Shown here in pieces: positions 44,311-53,602 of a stretch of DNA of 64,000 bases (position 1 is the first letter of the stretch; every line of letters begins with the position of its first letter). The notes under the pieces are model-generated. The model saw nothing but the letters and a program-made list of their open reading frames with translations. It did no database searches and was not told the origin of the DNA. Source of the stretch: Nocardiopsis alba DSM 43377 (GTDB taxonomy: Bacteria > Actinomycetota > Actinomycetes > Streptosporangiales > Streptosporangiaceae); NCBI RefSeq assembly GCF_000341225.1, contig NZ_ANAC01000011.1, forward strand, positions 496,001 to 560,000. The letters run 5' to 3'. The position numbers were made by a program, and so were the translations under genes.

Positions 44311-44553
44311 ATGCTGAAGAAGGCCTTCGCCGCCACCGCCATCACCGCTGCCGCCGCCGGTGTTCTCTTCGCCGGTTCCCCGGCCATGGCCAACAGTGAC
44401 GTGTTCACCTCCGGCAACGGCTCGATCCTGGGCGGCAACCAGCTCGTCGCCGACCTGGACGTGCCGATCAACGTCTGCGGCAACTCCATCGCCATCCTGG
44501 GCGTCTCCGGCGCCAACTGCATCGACTCCGGCGCCACCGTGAAGAACTGGTAG
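44311..44553 (+). CDS. Short chaplin
   Basis: 80 residues: signal peptide to about 27 (AMA), then one full chaplin domain: SGNGSILGGNQLVADLDVPINVCGNSIAILGVSGANC with both cysteines, ending VKNW. Short chaplins are secreted, assemble into amyloid fibrils on aerial hyphae, and lower water surface tension. ATG 44311 is behind GGGAG. Confidence 0.95.
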   Translation: MLKKAFAATAITAAAAGVLFAGSPAMANSDVFTSGNGSILGGNQLVADLDVPINVCGNSIAILGVSGANCIDSGATVKNW

Positions 44554-44643
44554 TAGCCGCGGCGGCTCGGCCCGATCGAACGAACGCCGGTCGGAGACGT
44601 CCCGACCGGTCCCTCCGATAGGGGTCCGAGAGCTTTCCGTGTG
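44554..44643. other. Spacer between chaplin stop and its terminator
   Basis: No feature beyond possible weak stem GACCGGT/ACCGGTC-like repeats; no gene seen. Confidence 0.3.
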
Positions 44644-44677
44644 AGGCGCCATTCCGTGCGAACGGGATGGCGCCTTT
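44644..44677 (+). terminator. Terminator of the short chaplin gene
   Basis: AGGCGCCAT and ATGGCGCCT, with an inner CCGT/ACGG stem and a GCGA loop, followed by TTT. Good intrinsic terminator. Confidence 0.75.
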
Positions 44678-44979
44678 CCCGTGTTCGAGCGGAAACGGAC
44701 CGGCCGTCCACAATCGGGATTGTCGCGGGTCTGGAACCTCGAAAAGCGGTGACGCTGCGCACAGGGACATGAGATGACGTCTCTCCCTTTGTCCGCATCG
44801 GAGCCCGAGGAATCGGACACTCAGTGTGAACATGTGTGGATTTCTTGTGATCGATGCAGCTCAAGGCATGTTCTCCGGCGCCGTTCGTCGGTAATTTCTT
44901 CCTCGGCGTCACCATGACGTCGAGGAGGAACACCGCGAGTCCGGCGGTCCCCCCGACCGGACGGCTAAGGAGACACGTA
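44678..44979. other. Region between chaplin terminator and half-chaplin gene
   Basis: 302 nt, no gene seen. ACACTCAGTGT at about 44817-44827 is a small palindrome, and TGTGAAC/TGTGTGG stretches near 44828-44843 are AT-richer; a promoter for the next gene probably lies here. AAGGAG precedes GTG 44980. Confidence 0.35.
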
Positions 44980-45210
44980 GTGCTGAAGAAGACGCTCGCA
45001 GTCGGTGCCCTGACCCTCGCTTCCGCCGGGGTCATCCTCTCCGCCACGCCGGCCGCGGCGCACCCTGGAGCCTGGGGCTCCAACGCCAGTGGGAACAACA
45101 CCTACATCAAGGACTTCGAAGCCGAGAACGAGGGCTGCGGCAACGCCAACGCCGTGCTCGGTAAGTCCCTGGCCTCCTGCTACAACGCAGGGGTGATCAT
45201 CCAGCACTGA
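44980..45210 (+). CDS. Divergent half-chaplin (secreted, two cysteines)
   Basis: 76 residues from GTG 44980 with AAGGAG 6 nt upstream. Signal peptide to about 27 (AAAH). The mature end GCGNANAVLGKSLASCYNAG aligns with the second half of the short chaplin domain (CGN-x-x-A-(I/V)-L-G-x-S-x-A-x-C, identical 13-residue Cys spacing), but the first half (SGNGS...GGNQ...PVN) is absent. It is probably a diverged chaplin surface peptide; alternatively it is an unrelated small secreted protein. Confidence 0.65.
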   Translation: MLKKTLAVGALTLASAGVILSATPAAAHPGAWGSNASGNNTYIKDFEAENEGCGNANAVLGKSLASCYNAGVIIQH

Positions 45211-45319
45211 CCTCGGACCGGAACCGGAGACCGGGTCGCCTCCCCGTACCCCTGAACGGCGGCCCGGGACCGGTGCCTCCCGAACGCCACCGCGAGGCGG
45301 ACGGGCGGACCGAGGGACG

Positions 45320-45352
45320 GAACGGGGGCGGGCTTCGAGCCCGCCCCCGTTC
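45320..45352 (+). terminator. Perfect 15-bp terminator hairpin after half-chaplin
   Basis: GAACGGGGGCGGGCT, loop TCG, AGCCCGCCCCCGTTC. TCGTGTG follows. Confidence 0.75.
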
Positions 45353-45463
45353 TCGTGTGTCCGGGGGCGGGCCGGCAGGTCACCGGGCCGGGAGGGCTAT
45401 CGTGTGCTCAGACCACGGCGCGGGAGTCACGGCCGTGCCGGATCAGGGGAGGACACGGAGCAC

Positions 45464-46348
45464 ATGGAGACGACACAGGAGCGCCCGGCGCGGCTGCGGA
45501 TCGGCGTCATCGGGGCCGGTCGTGTCGGTTCCGTCCTCGGCGTCGCCCTGAGCCGGGCCGGACACGAGGTCGTCGCGGCCAGTGCCGTCTCCGAGGAGTC
45601 GGTGGCCCGGGTCGAGCGTCGTCTCCCCACCGCGCGGATCCTCGAACCCGCTCGGGTCGTGGAGGCCGCCGATCTCGTCCTGCTGACCGTCCCCGACGAC
45701 GCCCTCCCCGATCTCGTGGAGGGGCTCGCCGGGACCGGTGTCGACCTGCGCGGCAAGATCCTCGTCCACGCCAGTGGAGCGCACGGCTACGGGATCCTGG
45801 CGCCCGCCACCATCGCGGGGGCGCTCCCCCTGGCCCTGCACCCGGCGATGACCTTCACCGGACGCGAAGAGGACGTCGAAAGACTGGCGAACTGCGCCTT
45901 CGGGGTCACCTCGCCCGACCAGCTGCGCCCCATCGCCGAGGCCCTCGTGGTCGAGATGGGCGCCGAACCCGTGTGGATCGCCGAGGACAAGCGCACCCTC
46001 TACCACGCGGCCCTCGCCGGAGGCGCCAACCATCTGGTCACCCTCGTCGCCGACAGCGCCTCCCTGCTCTCCGCCGCCGGGGTCCCCGAACCCGGAAGAG
46101 TGCTCGCCCCGATGCTGAGCGCGGCCCTGGACAACGCCCTGCGCCTGGGCATCCACGGACTCAGCGGCCCGGTGCTGCGCGGCGACGCCGGAACCGTCGC
46201 CGGCCACATCGAGCAGCTACGGGAGAACGCGCCCGAGAGCGTGGCGAGCTACGTCGAACTCGCCCGGCTCACCGCGGACCTCGCCATCAACGCGGGGCTG
46301 CTCAAGCCCGAGGACGCCGCGCGTCTGCTCGACGTCCTGCGGCGCTGA
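45464..46348 (+). CDS. Rossmann-fold protein with DUF2520 domain
   Basis: 294 residues. N-terminal dinucleotide-binding motif [22 protein letters not shown], then a C-terminal helical domain ([36 protein letters not shown]). This is the family found next to panC in many bacteria; members are proposed oxidoreductases and their part in pantothenate synthesis is not settled. ATG 45464 follows GGAGGACACGGAG. panC starts 65 nt after its stop. Confidence 0.88.
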   Translation: METTQERPARLRIGVIGAGRVGSVLGVALSRAGHEVVAASAVSEESVARVERRLPTARILEPARVVEAADLVLLTVPDDALPDLVEGLAGTGVDLRGKILVHASGAHGYGILAPATIAGALPLALHPAMTFTGREEDVERLANCAFGVTSPDQLRPIAEALVVEMGAEPVWIAEDKRTLYHAALAGGANHLVTLVADSASLLSAAGVPEPGRVLAPMLSAALDNALRLGIHGLSGPVLRGDAGTVAGHIEQLRENAPESVASYVELARLTADLAINAGLLKPEDAARLLDVLRR

Positions 46349-46413
46349 ACCGGGGCATCCGACCCACGCGCGCCGAACGCGCGCGATCGCAGAACACCAT
46401 CACGGAGAGACCG

Positions 46414-47292
46414 ATGACCGACGCCACGCCGCAGCGGCCCACCACCGAGGGCCCCCTCGTCGCGCGTACCCCGGCGGAGCTGCGCCGGGCGCTCGACGGC
46501 CGGGGTCGGACGGCCCTGGTCCCCACCATGGGAGCCCTGCACGGAGGGCACCGGACCCTCATGCGTCTGGCCCGGGAGAAGGCCGACACCGTGGTGGTCA
46601 GTGTCTTCGTCAACCCGCTCCAGTTCGGTCCGGGCGAGGACCTGGACCGTTACCCGCGCGACCTGCCGGCCGACCTCGCCGTCTGCGGCGAGGAGGGGGT
46701 CGACGTGGTCTTCGCCCCCGAGGTCGAGACCATGTACCCCGCCGAGCAGATGGTCACCGTCGACGCCGGCCCCATGGGGGAACGTCTGGAAGGCGCCTCG
46801 CGTCCCGGGCACTTCACCGGCGTGCTCACGGTGGTCACCAAACTCTTCCAGCTGGTCCGCCCCGACCTGGCGGTCTTCGGCGAGAAGGACGCCCAACAGA
46901 TCGCCCTGGTCCGCCGCATGGTCGTCGATCTGAACCTGCCGGTGGAGATCGTGGGCGCGCCCACTCTGCGCGACCCCGACGGCCTGGCCTCCTCCAGCCG
47001 CAACGTCTACCTCGACGACGCCGAGCGGGCGAGCGCCCTGTCGCTCTCCCGGGCCCTGCGCGCCGGGGCGGACGCGGCCGACGCGGGGGCCGACGCGGTA
47101 CGCGCCGCCGCCCGGGCCGTCCTCGACGAGGCGTCCCGCGCCACACCCCCGGTGGAACCCGACTACCTCGCCCTGGTGGACCCCGCCACCTTCGCCGAGG
47201 CGCCCGCCGACCACAGGGGGGCCGCCGTCCTGGCCGTCGCCGCCCGTGTGGGGGCGACCCGACTCATCGACAACGTGTCGGTGACCCTGTAG
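46414..47292 (+). CDS. panC: Pantothenate synthetase
   Basis: 292 residues. ATP-site [60 protein letters not shown] and the SSRN signature ([11 protein letters not shown]). Condenses pantoate and beta-alanine with ATP. Clusters with coaX further downstream, a CoA-pathway grouping. Confidence 0.97.
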   Translation: MTDATPQRPTTEGPLVARTPAELRRALDGRGRTALVPTMGALHGGHRTLMRLAREKADTVVVSVFVNPLQFGPGEDLDRYPRDLPADLAVCGEEGVDVVFAPEVETMYPAEQMVTVDAGPMGERLEGASRPGHFTGVLTVVTKLFQLVRPDLAVFGEKDAQQIALVRRMVVDLNLPVEIVGAPTLRDPDGLASSSRNVYLDDAERASALSLSRALRAGADAADAGADAVRAAARAVLDEASRATPPVEPDYLALVDPATFAEAPADHRGAAVLAVAARVGATRLIDNVSVTL

Positions 47293-47420
47293 CAGTGCGG
47301 TTCCCGGGGCCCGTCCCCGGACCCGGACGTCGACGGGACGCCCGGACGAACCCTCCGATCGAGGTTCCCGGTGGTCACCCCTCCCGGACCTTCGGCGGTG
47401 ACGCGCGAAAGAGACCCCGG

Positions 47421-50015
47421 ATGAGTTCTGACAGACAGACCCGCCTCCCCGCCCCCGAACCCGGATGGGCCCTCCACACCGACGTGGTGGTGGTCGGTTC
47501 GGGCATCGCGGGCCTGAGCACCGCGCTGCGCTACGTCCAACGCACCGACACGGGCCGCGTCGTCCTGGTCACCAAGGACCGGCTGTCCACCGGCTCCACC
47601 GCCTACGCCCAAGGCGGGATCGCCGCCGCCATGGCGCCCGAGGACGGTCCGGTCGCCCACATGGTCGACACGCACATGGCCGGGGCGGGGATGTGCGACC
47701 CGCTCGCGGTCAACCTCCTGGCCACCGAGGGCCCGGACGCCCTGCGCTGGCTCATCGGCGTGGGCGCCGAGTTCGACCGTGACGACGACGGGGACCTCTC
47801 CCTGACCCGTGAGGGCGGCCACCGCGCCGACCGGGTCGCTCACGCGGGCGGCGACGCCACCGGGGCCGAGATCCAGCGTGCCCTCGTCCACGCGGTCCGT
47901 GAGGAGCAGCGGATCGAGATCGTCGAGCGCGCCCTGGCCCTGGACACGCTCAGGGACCCCGATACCGGCCGGGTCCAAGGGGTCACCCTGCACGTCATGG
48001 GCGAGGGCGAACGCGACGGTGTGGGTTCGGTCCTGGCCTCCGAGGTGGTCCTGGCCACCGGTGGCATGGGCCAGATCTTCGCCGCCACCACCAACCCTCC
48101 CGTGTCCACCGGAGACGGTCCGGCCCTGGCGGCCCGCGCCGGAGCCCGCCTGCGCGACCTCGAGTTCATCCAGTTCCACCCCACCGTGCTGTGGCTCGGA
48201 GCGGAGGCGCGCGGTCGTCAGCCCCTCATCTCCGAGGCGCTGCGCGGTGAGGGTGCCTACCTGGTCGACGGTGAGGGTCGTCGGATCATGCGGGGCGTGC
48301 ACGAACTCGCCGACCTCGCCCCTCGTGACGTGGTGGCCCGCACCATCGCCCGGGTGATGGCGGAGCAGAACACCGACCACGTCTACCTGGAGACCCGTCA
48401 CTTCGGTCGGGTCACTTGGGAACGGCGCTTCCCCACGATCCTCGCCTCCTGCCGGGCCCACGACATCGACCCCCTGACCGAGGCGATCCCGGTCGCCCCC
48501 GCGGCCCACTACGCCTCCGGAGGCGTGGAGGTGGACGTCGACGGACGCACCGGCGTTCCCGGCCTGTCCGCCGTGGGCGAGGTCGCCCGGACCGGTGTGC
48601 ACGGGGCCAACCGCCTGGCCTCCAACTCCCTCCTGGAGGGGCTGGTGTACGCCGACCGGATCGCGGCCCGCCTCGCCACCGAGCCCGGCGCCGTTCCGAC
48701 CTCGGCCGTCACGACCGGGTCCACCGTCACACTGGCCTCGCCCTCGCTGGCACCCCGTGTCAGAACCCTGATGTCCCGGCACGCCGGGGTCCTGCGCGAT
48801 GGGGGAGGGCTGCGGACCCTGGTCGACGAACTGGAGGCCCTCGCGGTGGAGCCGGGGCCGGCCGTCCCCGACACGGCCGCCTGGGAGACCACCAACCTGC
48901 TCACCGTGGCCCGCCTCGTGGCCGCGGCCGCCCTGGGGCGTGAGGAGAGCCGGGGATCCCACCAGCGCTCCGACGCGCCCGAACCCCGACCAGGGTCGCG
49001 TACGCGACCCGTGATCGTCCGACTGGAAGAAGGGGACATCACCGTGACCACCGACGAGGAGCGGCGACCCTCGCTCCCGGCCTCCCTCGTGGCCGAACTC
49101 GACTCCATCTCCCTCCCGCTCGCCGGACCGGCCCCCGACCCGGGGGCCCGATCCGAGTTCACACTGCCCTGGACGGCCCCGCACGAGTCCCACGTGGACA
49201 CCGTCCTGCGCGCCTTGGGCGAGGATCTCACCGCCGGCCCGCGCATCGACGTCACGACCGTGGCCACCATCCCCGCCGACCAGGTCCGCACCGCGAAGGT
49301 GGTGGCGCGCGCCGACGGCACGATCAGCGGGCTTCCTCTGGCCGAGCTGGTGTTCTGGCTGGTCGCCGAGGGGGCCCTGGAGGTCACCCGGGAGGTGGCC
49401 GACGGCGACACGGTCGCGCGCGGCGACGTCCTCATGAGCGTCACCGCCCGCAGCCGCGACCTGCTCACGGCGGAGCGCACCGCCCTCAACCTGCTCACCC
49501 ACATGTCCGGTATCGCCACCGCCACCCGCGCCTGGGTCGACGCGGTCGCCGGCACCGGTGCCCGGATCCGCGACAGCCGCAAGACCACGCCGGGCCTGCG
49601 CGCCCTGGACAAGTACGCCGTGCGCTGCGGAGGCGGGGTCAACCACCGCTACTGCCTCTCCGACGCGGGTCTGATCAAGGACAACCACGTGGTCGCCGCC
49701 GGAGGGGTGGGCGCGGCCGTCCGTGCCATCCGCGAGCGCTTCCCCGGGCTTCCGCTGGAGGTCGAGGTGGACCGGATCGACCAGATCGAGGAGGCGTTGG
49801 CGGAGGGGGCCGAGGAGATCCTGTTGGACAACCTCCCAGCGGACCGGCTGAAGGAGGCGGTCGCCCTGGTCGACGGCCGGGCACGACTGGAGTCCAGCGG
49901 TGGACTCACCCTCGACGTGGCCGCGGAGGTGGCCGCCACCGGTGTCGACTATCTGGCGGTCGGGGCCCTGACCCACTCCAGCCCCGCGCTGGATATCGCG
50001 CTCGATCTGTTCTGA
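47421..50015 (+). CDS. nadB-nadC: L-aspartate oxidase fused in frame to nicotinate-nucleotide pyrophosphorylase
   Basis: 864 residues in a single open frame. Residues ~1-540 are L-aspartate oxidase: FAD motif VVVVGSGIAGLSTALR, TGSTAYAQGGIAAAM, THYASGGV-like HYASGGVEVDVDG, and a C-terminal helical domain ending ...EESRGSHQRSDAPEP. Residues ~585-864 are quinolinate phosphoribosyltransferase: EDLTAGPRIDVTTVATIP, RTALNLLTHMSGIAT, DSRKTTPGLRALDKYAVRCGGG. Together they turn aspartate to quinolinate (with NadA, not seen) and on to nicotinate mononucleotide. An internal GTG (Met542 equivalent, at 49044) has AGGGGA 7 nt upstream, so free NadC may also be made. Confidence 0.93.
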   Translation: MSSDRQTRLPAPEPGWALHTDVVVVGSGIAGLSTALRYVQRTDTGRVVLVTKDRLSTGSTAYAQGGIAAAMAPEDGPVAHMVDTHMAGAGMCDPLAVNLLATEGPDALRWLIGVGAEFDRDDDGDLSLTREGGHRADRVAHAGGDATGAEIQRALVHAVREEQRIEIVERALALDTLRDPDTGRVQGVTLHVMGEGERDGVGSVLASEVVLATGGMGQIFAATTNPPVSTGDGPALAARAGARLRDLEFIQFHPTVLWLGAEARGRQPLISEALRGEGAYLVDGEGRRIMRGVHELADLAPRDVVARTIARVMAEQNTDHVYLETRHFGRVTWERRFPTILASCRAHDIDPLTEAIPVAPAAHYASGGVEVDVDGRTGVPGLSAVGEVARTGVHGANRLASNSLLEGLVYADRIAARLATEPGAVPTSAVTTGSTVTLASPSLAPRVRTLMSRHAGVLRDGGGLRTLVDELEALAVEPGPAVPDTAAWETTNLLTVARLVAAAALGREESRGSHQRSDAPEPRPGSRTRPVIVRLEEGDITVTTDEERRPSLPASLVAELDSISLPLAGPAPDPGARSEFTLPWTAPHESHVDTVLRALGEDLTAGPRIDVTTVATIPADQVRTAKVVARADGTISGLPLAELVFWLVAEGALEVTREVADGDTVARGDVLMSVTARSRDLLTAERTALNLLTHMSGIATATRAWVDAVAGTGARIRDSRKTTPGLRALDKYAVRCGGGVNHRYCLSDAGLIKDNHVVAAGGVGAAVRAIRERFPGLPLEVEVDRIDQIEEALAEGAEEILLDNLPADRLKEAVALVDGRARLESSGGLTLDVAAEVAATGVDYLAVGALTHSSPALDIALDLF

Positions 50016-50079
50016 AGGCCCTACGTGGTGGAAGATTCCTTGGGTAGGCACCACGACGACCAAGGATGAGGCCCCCAGA

Positions 50080-50862
50080 ATGCTGCTCGCGATCGATGTC
50101 GGCAACTCCGAGACGGTGCTCGGGCTTTTCGACTCCGACGATCTTCTCGAACACTGGAGGGTGGGGACCGACACCAGGCGTACCGCGGACGAGTGGGCCG
50201 TGGTGTTGCGCGGGCTCATCGGCGGTAGTGCCCTGAGCGACCTGGGGGAGGTCGACGGCATCGCCATGTGCTGCTCGGTCCCCTCCGTCCAGCACGAGAT
50301 GCGGGAGATGTTCCGCAGGCACTTCGGAGACCTGCCCGCTGTGATCGTCGAACCGGGGGTGAAGACCGGGGTGCCGATCCGTATGGACAACCCCAAGGAG
50401 GTGGGCAGCGACCGGATCATCAACGCGTTGGCCGCCGATCACCTCTATGGCGGCCCCAGCGTGGTGGTGGACTTCGGGACCGCGACCACCTTCGACGCGG
50501 TCAGCGCCAAGGGCGAGTACGTGGGCGGGGCCATCGCCCCGGGCATCGACATCTCCGTGGACGCCCTGTCCCGGAGGGGCGCCCAGCTGCACATGGTGGA
50601 GATCGTCAGGCCGCGCGCGGCGATCGCCAAGAACACGACGGAGGCCCTCCGGTCCGGGATCGTCTTCGGTTTCGCCGGACAGGTCGACGGCATCGTGGAC
50701 CGGATGGTCTCCGAGCTCACCGACAACCCCGACGAGGTCACGGTCGTCGCGACCGGCGGTCTCGCGGGCACGGTGATCGGCGAATGCGAGACCGTCGACG
50801 TCCACGAACCCTGGCTCACGCTCACGGGGCTGCGCCTGGTCTTCGAACGCAACGTCGGCTGA
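50080..50862 (+). CDS. coaX: Type III pantothenate kinase
   Basis: 260 residues. LLAIDVGNSETVLGLF at the N-terminus, GSDRIINALAADHLYGGPSVVVDFGTATTFDAV and GAIAPGIDIS are the ASKHA-fold motifs of CoaX. It phosphorylates pantothenate in the first step of CoA synthesis. ATG 50080 is 64 nt after nadB-nadC. Confidence 0.96.
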   Translation: MLLAIDVGNSETVLGLFDSDDLLEHWRVGTDTRRTADEWAVVLRGLIGGSALSDLGEVDGIAMCCSVPSVQHEMREMFRRHFGDLPAVIVEPGVKTGVPIRMDNPKEVGSDRIINALAADHLYGGPSVVVDFGTATTFDAVSAKGEYVGGAIAPGIDISVDALSRRGAQLHMVEIVRPRAAIAKNTTEALRSGIVFGFAGQVDGIVDRMVSELTDNPDEVTVVATGGLAGTVIGECETVDVHEPWLTLTGLRLVFERNVG

Positions 50863-50967
50863 CCCGCCCGATGGTCCGGCCCCGCACGTCCTCGGACACC
50901 GCGGGGTCGGACCGGGCCCCGCCGTCTCCGTTCGGCCGGGGTGCCCGACGCCGGTAGGATCGTGGCC

Positions 50968-52470
50968 GTGAATGACGCGCACGACGACACCTACGACGAC
51001 CTGCCCGAACAGATGCGGGTCCGGCGACAGAAACTGGACCGTCTCCGGGAGGAGGGCATCGACCCCTTTCCCGTGAACTTCCCGCGGACCGCGTCGATCG
51101 GTCCCGTGCGCGACGAACACGAGGGCCTGGAGCCCGATACCCACACCGGGGACAAGGTCGCCATCGCCGGCCGTGTGATGCTCTACCGCACCGGTGGCAA
51201 GCTGTGCTTCGCCACCCTGCGCGACGAGACCGGGGACGTGCAGATCATGCTGTCCCTGGACCAGATCGGCAAGGAGCGTCTCGACGCCTGGAAGGCCGAC
51301 GTCGACCTCGGCGACCACGTGGGTGTGGAGGGCGAGGTCATCACCTCGCGCCGCGGAGAGCTGTCCATCCTGGTGAGCTCCTGGACGCTCACGGCCAAGT
51401 GCCTGCGTCCGCTCCCGGAGAAGCACAAGGGTCTCACCGACCCCGAGGCCCGGGTCCGGCAGCGCTACGTCGACCTGATCGTCAACCCCGAGTCGCAGCA
51501 GATGGTGCGCCGTCGTTCGGCCGCCATCCGGGCGATCCGCGAGGGGCTGAGCGACCGCGACTTCATCGAGGTGGAGACCCCGATGCTGATGCGGGTGCAC
51601 GGTGGCGCCACGGCGCGTCCGTTCACCACCCACATCAACGCCTACGACATGGACCTGTACCTGCGCATCGCGCCGGAGCTGTCGCTCAAGCGGCTGGTCG
51701 TGGGTGGGCTGGAGAAGGTCTTCGAGATCAACCGGAACTTCCGGAACGAGGGCGCGGACTCCACGCACAACCCCGAGTTCACGATGCTGGAGTTCTACCA
51801 GGCCTACGCCGACTACAACGTCATGGCGGACGTGACCCGCGAACTCATCCAGAACGCGGCGCTCGCCGCCTTCGGCACCACCATGGTCGAGCGCGACGGT
51901 CGGACCTATGACCTGGGCGGCGAATGGCCGCGGATCACCCTCTACGGAGCTGTGTCCGAAGCGGTCGGCGCCGAGGTCACCCCGCGTACGCCGATCGAGG
52001 AGGTCCGGCGGCTGGCCGAGGCCCGCGATGTGGAGTTCGACCCGGCCTGGGGTCAGGGCAAGCTGGTCGAGCACATCTTCGAGGAGCTGGTGGAGCACAC
52101 GCTGATCCAGCCCACCTTCGTGTGCGACTACCCGCTGGAGACGAGCCCCCTCACCCGTCAGCACCGCGAGGACCCGCTGCTCACCGAGAAGTGGGACCTC
52201 ATCGGCTTCGGGATGGAGCTGGGCACGGGCTACTCGGAGCTGGTCGACCCGGTCGAGCAGCGCCGTCGCCTCACCGAACAGTCGCTGATGGCGGCCGAGG
52301 GCGACCCCGAGGCGATGCAGCTCGACGAGGACTTCCTGCGGGCCCTGGAGTACGGAATGCCGCCGACCGGTGGTGTGGGCGTCGGTATCGACCGTCTGCT
52401 CATGGCCTTCACCGGAAAGAACATTCGGGAGACCGTTCTCTTCCCGATCGTGAAGCCCTCCGGGGAGTGA
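50968..52470 (+). CDS. lysS: Lysyl-tRNA synthetase (class II)
   Basis: 500 residues. An OB-fold anticodon domain (KVAIAGRVMLYRTGGKLCFATLRDETG) precedes the class II core: motif 1 near IREGLSDRDFIEVETPML, motif 2 EINRNFRNEGADSTHNPEFTMLE, motif 3 GVGVGIDRLLMAF. Charges tRNA-Lys. GTG 50968 is chosen: TAGGAT at 50955-50960 ends 7 nt upstream, suggesting a leaderless message. Confidence 0.96.
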   Translation: MNDAHDDTYDDLPEQMRVRRQKLDRLREEGIDPFPVNFPRTASIGPVRDEHEGLEPDTHTGDKVAIAGRVMLYRTGGKLCFATLRDETGDVQIMLSLDQIGKERLDAWKADVDLGDHVGVEGEVITSRRGELSILVSSWTLTAKCLRPLPEKHKGLTDPEARVRQRYVDLIVNPESQQMVRRRSAAIRAIREGLSDRDFIEVETPMLMRVHGGATARPFTTHINAYDMDLYLRIAPELSLKRLVVGGLEKVFEINRNFRNEGADSTHNPEFTMLEFYQAYADYNVMADVTRELIQNAALAAFGTTMVERDGRTYDLGGEWPRITLYGAVSEAVGAEVTPRTPIEEVRRLAEARDVEFDPAWGQGKLVEHIFEELVEHTLIQPTFVCDYPLETSPLTRQHREDPLLTEKWDLIGFGMELGTGYSELVDPVEQRRRLTEQSLMAAEGDPEAMQLDEDFLRALEYGMPPTGGVGVGIDRLLMAFTGKNIRETVLFPIVKPSGE

Positions 52471-52541
52471 CCGAGAACGTCCGTCCGCTTTCCGGCGAAC
52501 GGATGCGAAGCGGATCCCCATAGGGGAGGACCGAAAAACCC

Positions 52542-52580
52542 GGAAGGGGCCGTCGCGTCATGGACGCGGTGGCCCCTTCC
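52542..52580 (+). terminator. Hairpin after lysS
   Basis: GGAAGGGGCC and GGCCCCTTCC, with an inner GCGTC/GACGC stem around ATG. ATATACT follows instead of a T-run. Confidence 0.65.
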
Positions 52581-52810
52581 ATATACTGATCCCCTCCCGC
52601 CCCATGGTGTGGGGCACGCGATATGGCTCACCTTTCGGCCATGTGGAGCGAACTCCGGGCCAGAACGTGATGGCCTCTCGGACAGAGAGGACTTTTTCCG
52701 TTCTTCCCGTTCGGGTGAGGAAGAGGTCTCTCGGGGGATATCGTTCACGCAGGTCAGGAGGGAAAGGCCGCGGCGCCTTCCACGACTTTATGGCCCAGTG
52801 TCTCCGAGTG

Positions 52811-52864
52811 ATCACCCATGGTGATTTATTGGGCCTTGACGGTATCATCCGAGGCGCCTAGCGT
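52811..52864 (+). promoter_or_regulatory. Promoter TTGACG-N17-TAGCGT with an upstream palindrome
   Basis: TTGACG (52836-52841), exactly 17 nt, TAGCGT (52859-52864): near-ideal for the housekeeping sigma factor (HrdB type). ATCACC-CAT-GGTGAT at 52811-52825 is a perfect 15-bp palindrome ending 10 nt before the -35, where a repressor or activator would bind. Transcription would start near 52871, leaving about 300 nt of leader. Confidence 0.65.
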
Positions 52865-52973
52865 GCTGAGAGCGGGCTTTGGTCCGCGAGTTCGCCGAAG
52901 TGGATCGAGAACAACGGTGAGCAAGGGGTCGGGTCGAGAACGGTCCTCCGGCCCCCGCGCACGAGCCGACGGC

Positions 52974-52996
52974 GTGATCTGTCCGTCCCAGATCAC
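52974..52996 (+). promoter_or_regulatory. Hairpin in the HTH-gene leader
   Basis: GTGATCTG, loop TCCGTCC, CAGATCAC: a perfect 8-bp stem within the long leader. Confidence 0.45.
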
Positions 52997-53168
52997 AGAG
53001 CCGAGGCCGTGCGACCCGTGCTCTCCGAACCGACCTCCACCCCTGTGCCAGAGGGGTTCGCGAGGGTCGCTCGGAATGGCCGGGGCTCACCACGCGCCGA
53101 CAGCCGGTCGGTCGCGCGCTTCGGCGACGAGTCGATGTTCCGCACTCACATGGATGAGGGAGGACGGA

Positions 53169-53480
53169 GTGGAACAGGCCACACTCGTACGACGTACCGT
53201 TGAGGAGCAGGGTCTCACGCGGGAGACCAGGGAGAACGTGGTTCCCCTGGCCAGGCGGGAGAGCGCCCTCGGGGGTTCCTACACCCCGGTCGAGCTGAGC
53301 CACGAGGAGCTGGAACTGCTCGCCGAGATCGCCACCGGTGTCACCACCGAAGTGGCCGCTCGGCACCTCGAACTCAGTGCCCGGACCCTGCGCCGTCGCA
53401 TTCGCAACATCTGCGATGTGCTCGGGGTGAACACACCGATCGAGGCGGTCGTCTGGGCCGCCCGCCGCCAGCTCATCTGA
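53169..53480 (+). CDS. Small HTH regulator (LuxR/FixJ-type DNA-binding domain)
   Basis: 103 residues from GTG 53169, preceded by GGGAGGACGGA. The C-terminal two-thirds (ELSHEELELLAEIATGVTTEVAARHLELSARTLRRRIRNICDVLGVNTPIEAVVWAARR) is a complete LuxR-type tetra-helical HTH with no receiver domain. A similar stand-alone regulator lies beside lysS in streptomycetes. Target unknown. Its long leader and operator suggest it is itself strongly regulated. Confidence 0.85.
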   Translation: MEQATLVRRTVEEQGLTRETRENVVPLARRESALGGSYTPVELSHEELELLAEIATGVTTEVAARHLELSARTLRRRIRNICDVLGVNTPIEAVVWAARRQLI

Positions 53481-53602
53481 GCCGGGCCCGTCCGAGGGGA
53501 CGGGCGAGACCACGGGCATACCGGGCCGACACGTCACGAGTCCCGCATACCGGAGGAAGAGCGTTCCGGTCAGGGTTCGAGTGGGCGTAGTCTGGTCCGG
53601 CT

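Larger units (their letters stand above)
52581..53168. other. Long leader/intergenic region before the HTH gene
   Basis: 588 nt without a supported gene. It contains a palindrome (52811-52825), a strong promoter (52836-52864) and a leader of about 300 nt that includes the hairpin at 52974-52996. A small RNA or a 5'-UTR regulator is possible. ORFs in this stretch do not look protein-coding. Confidence 0.5.
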
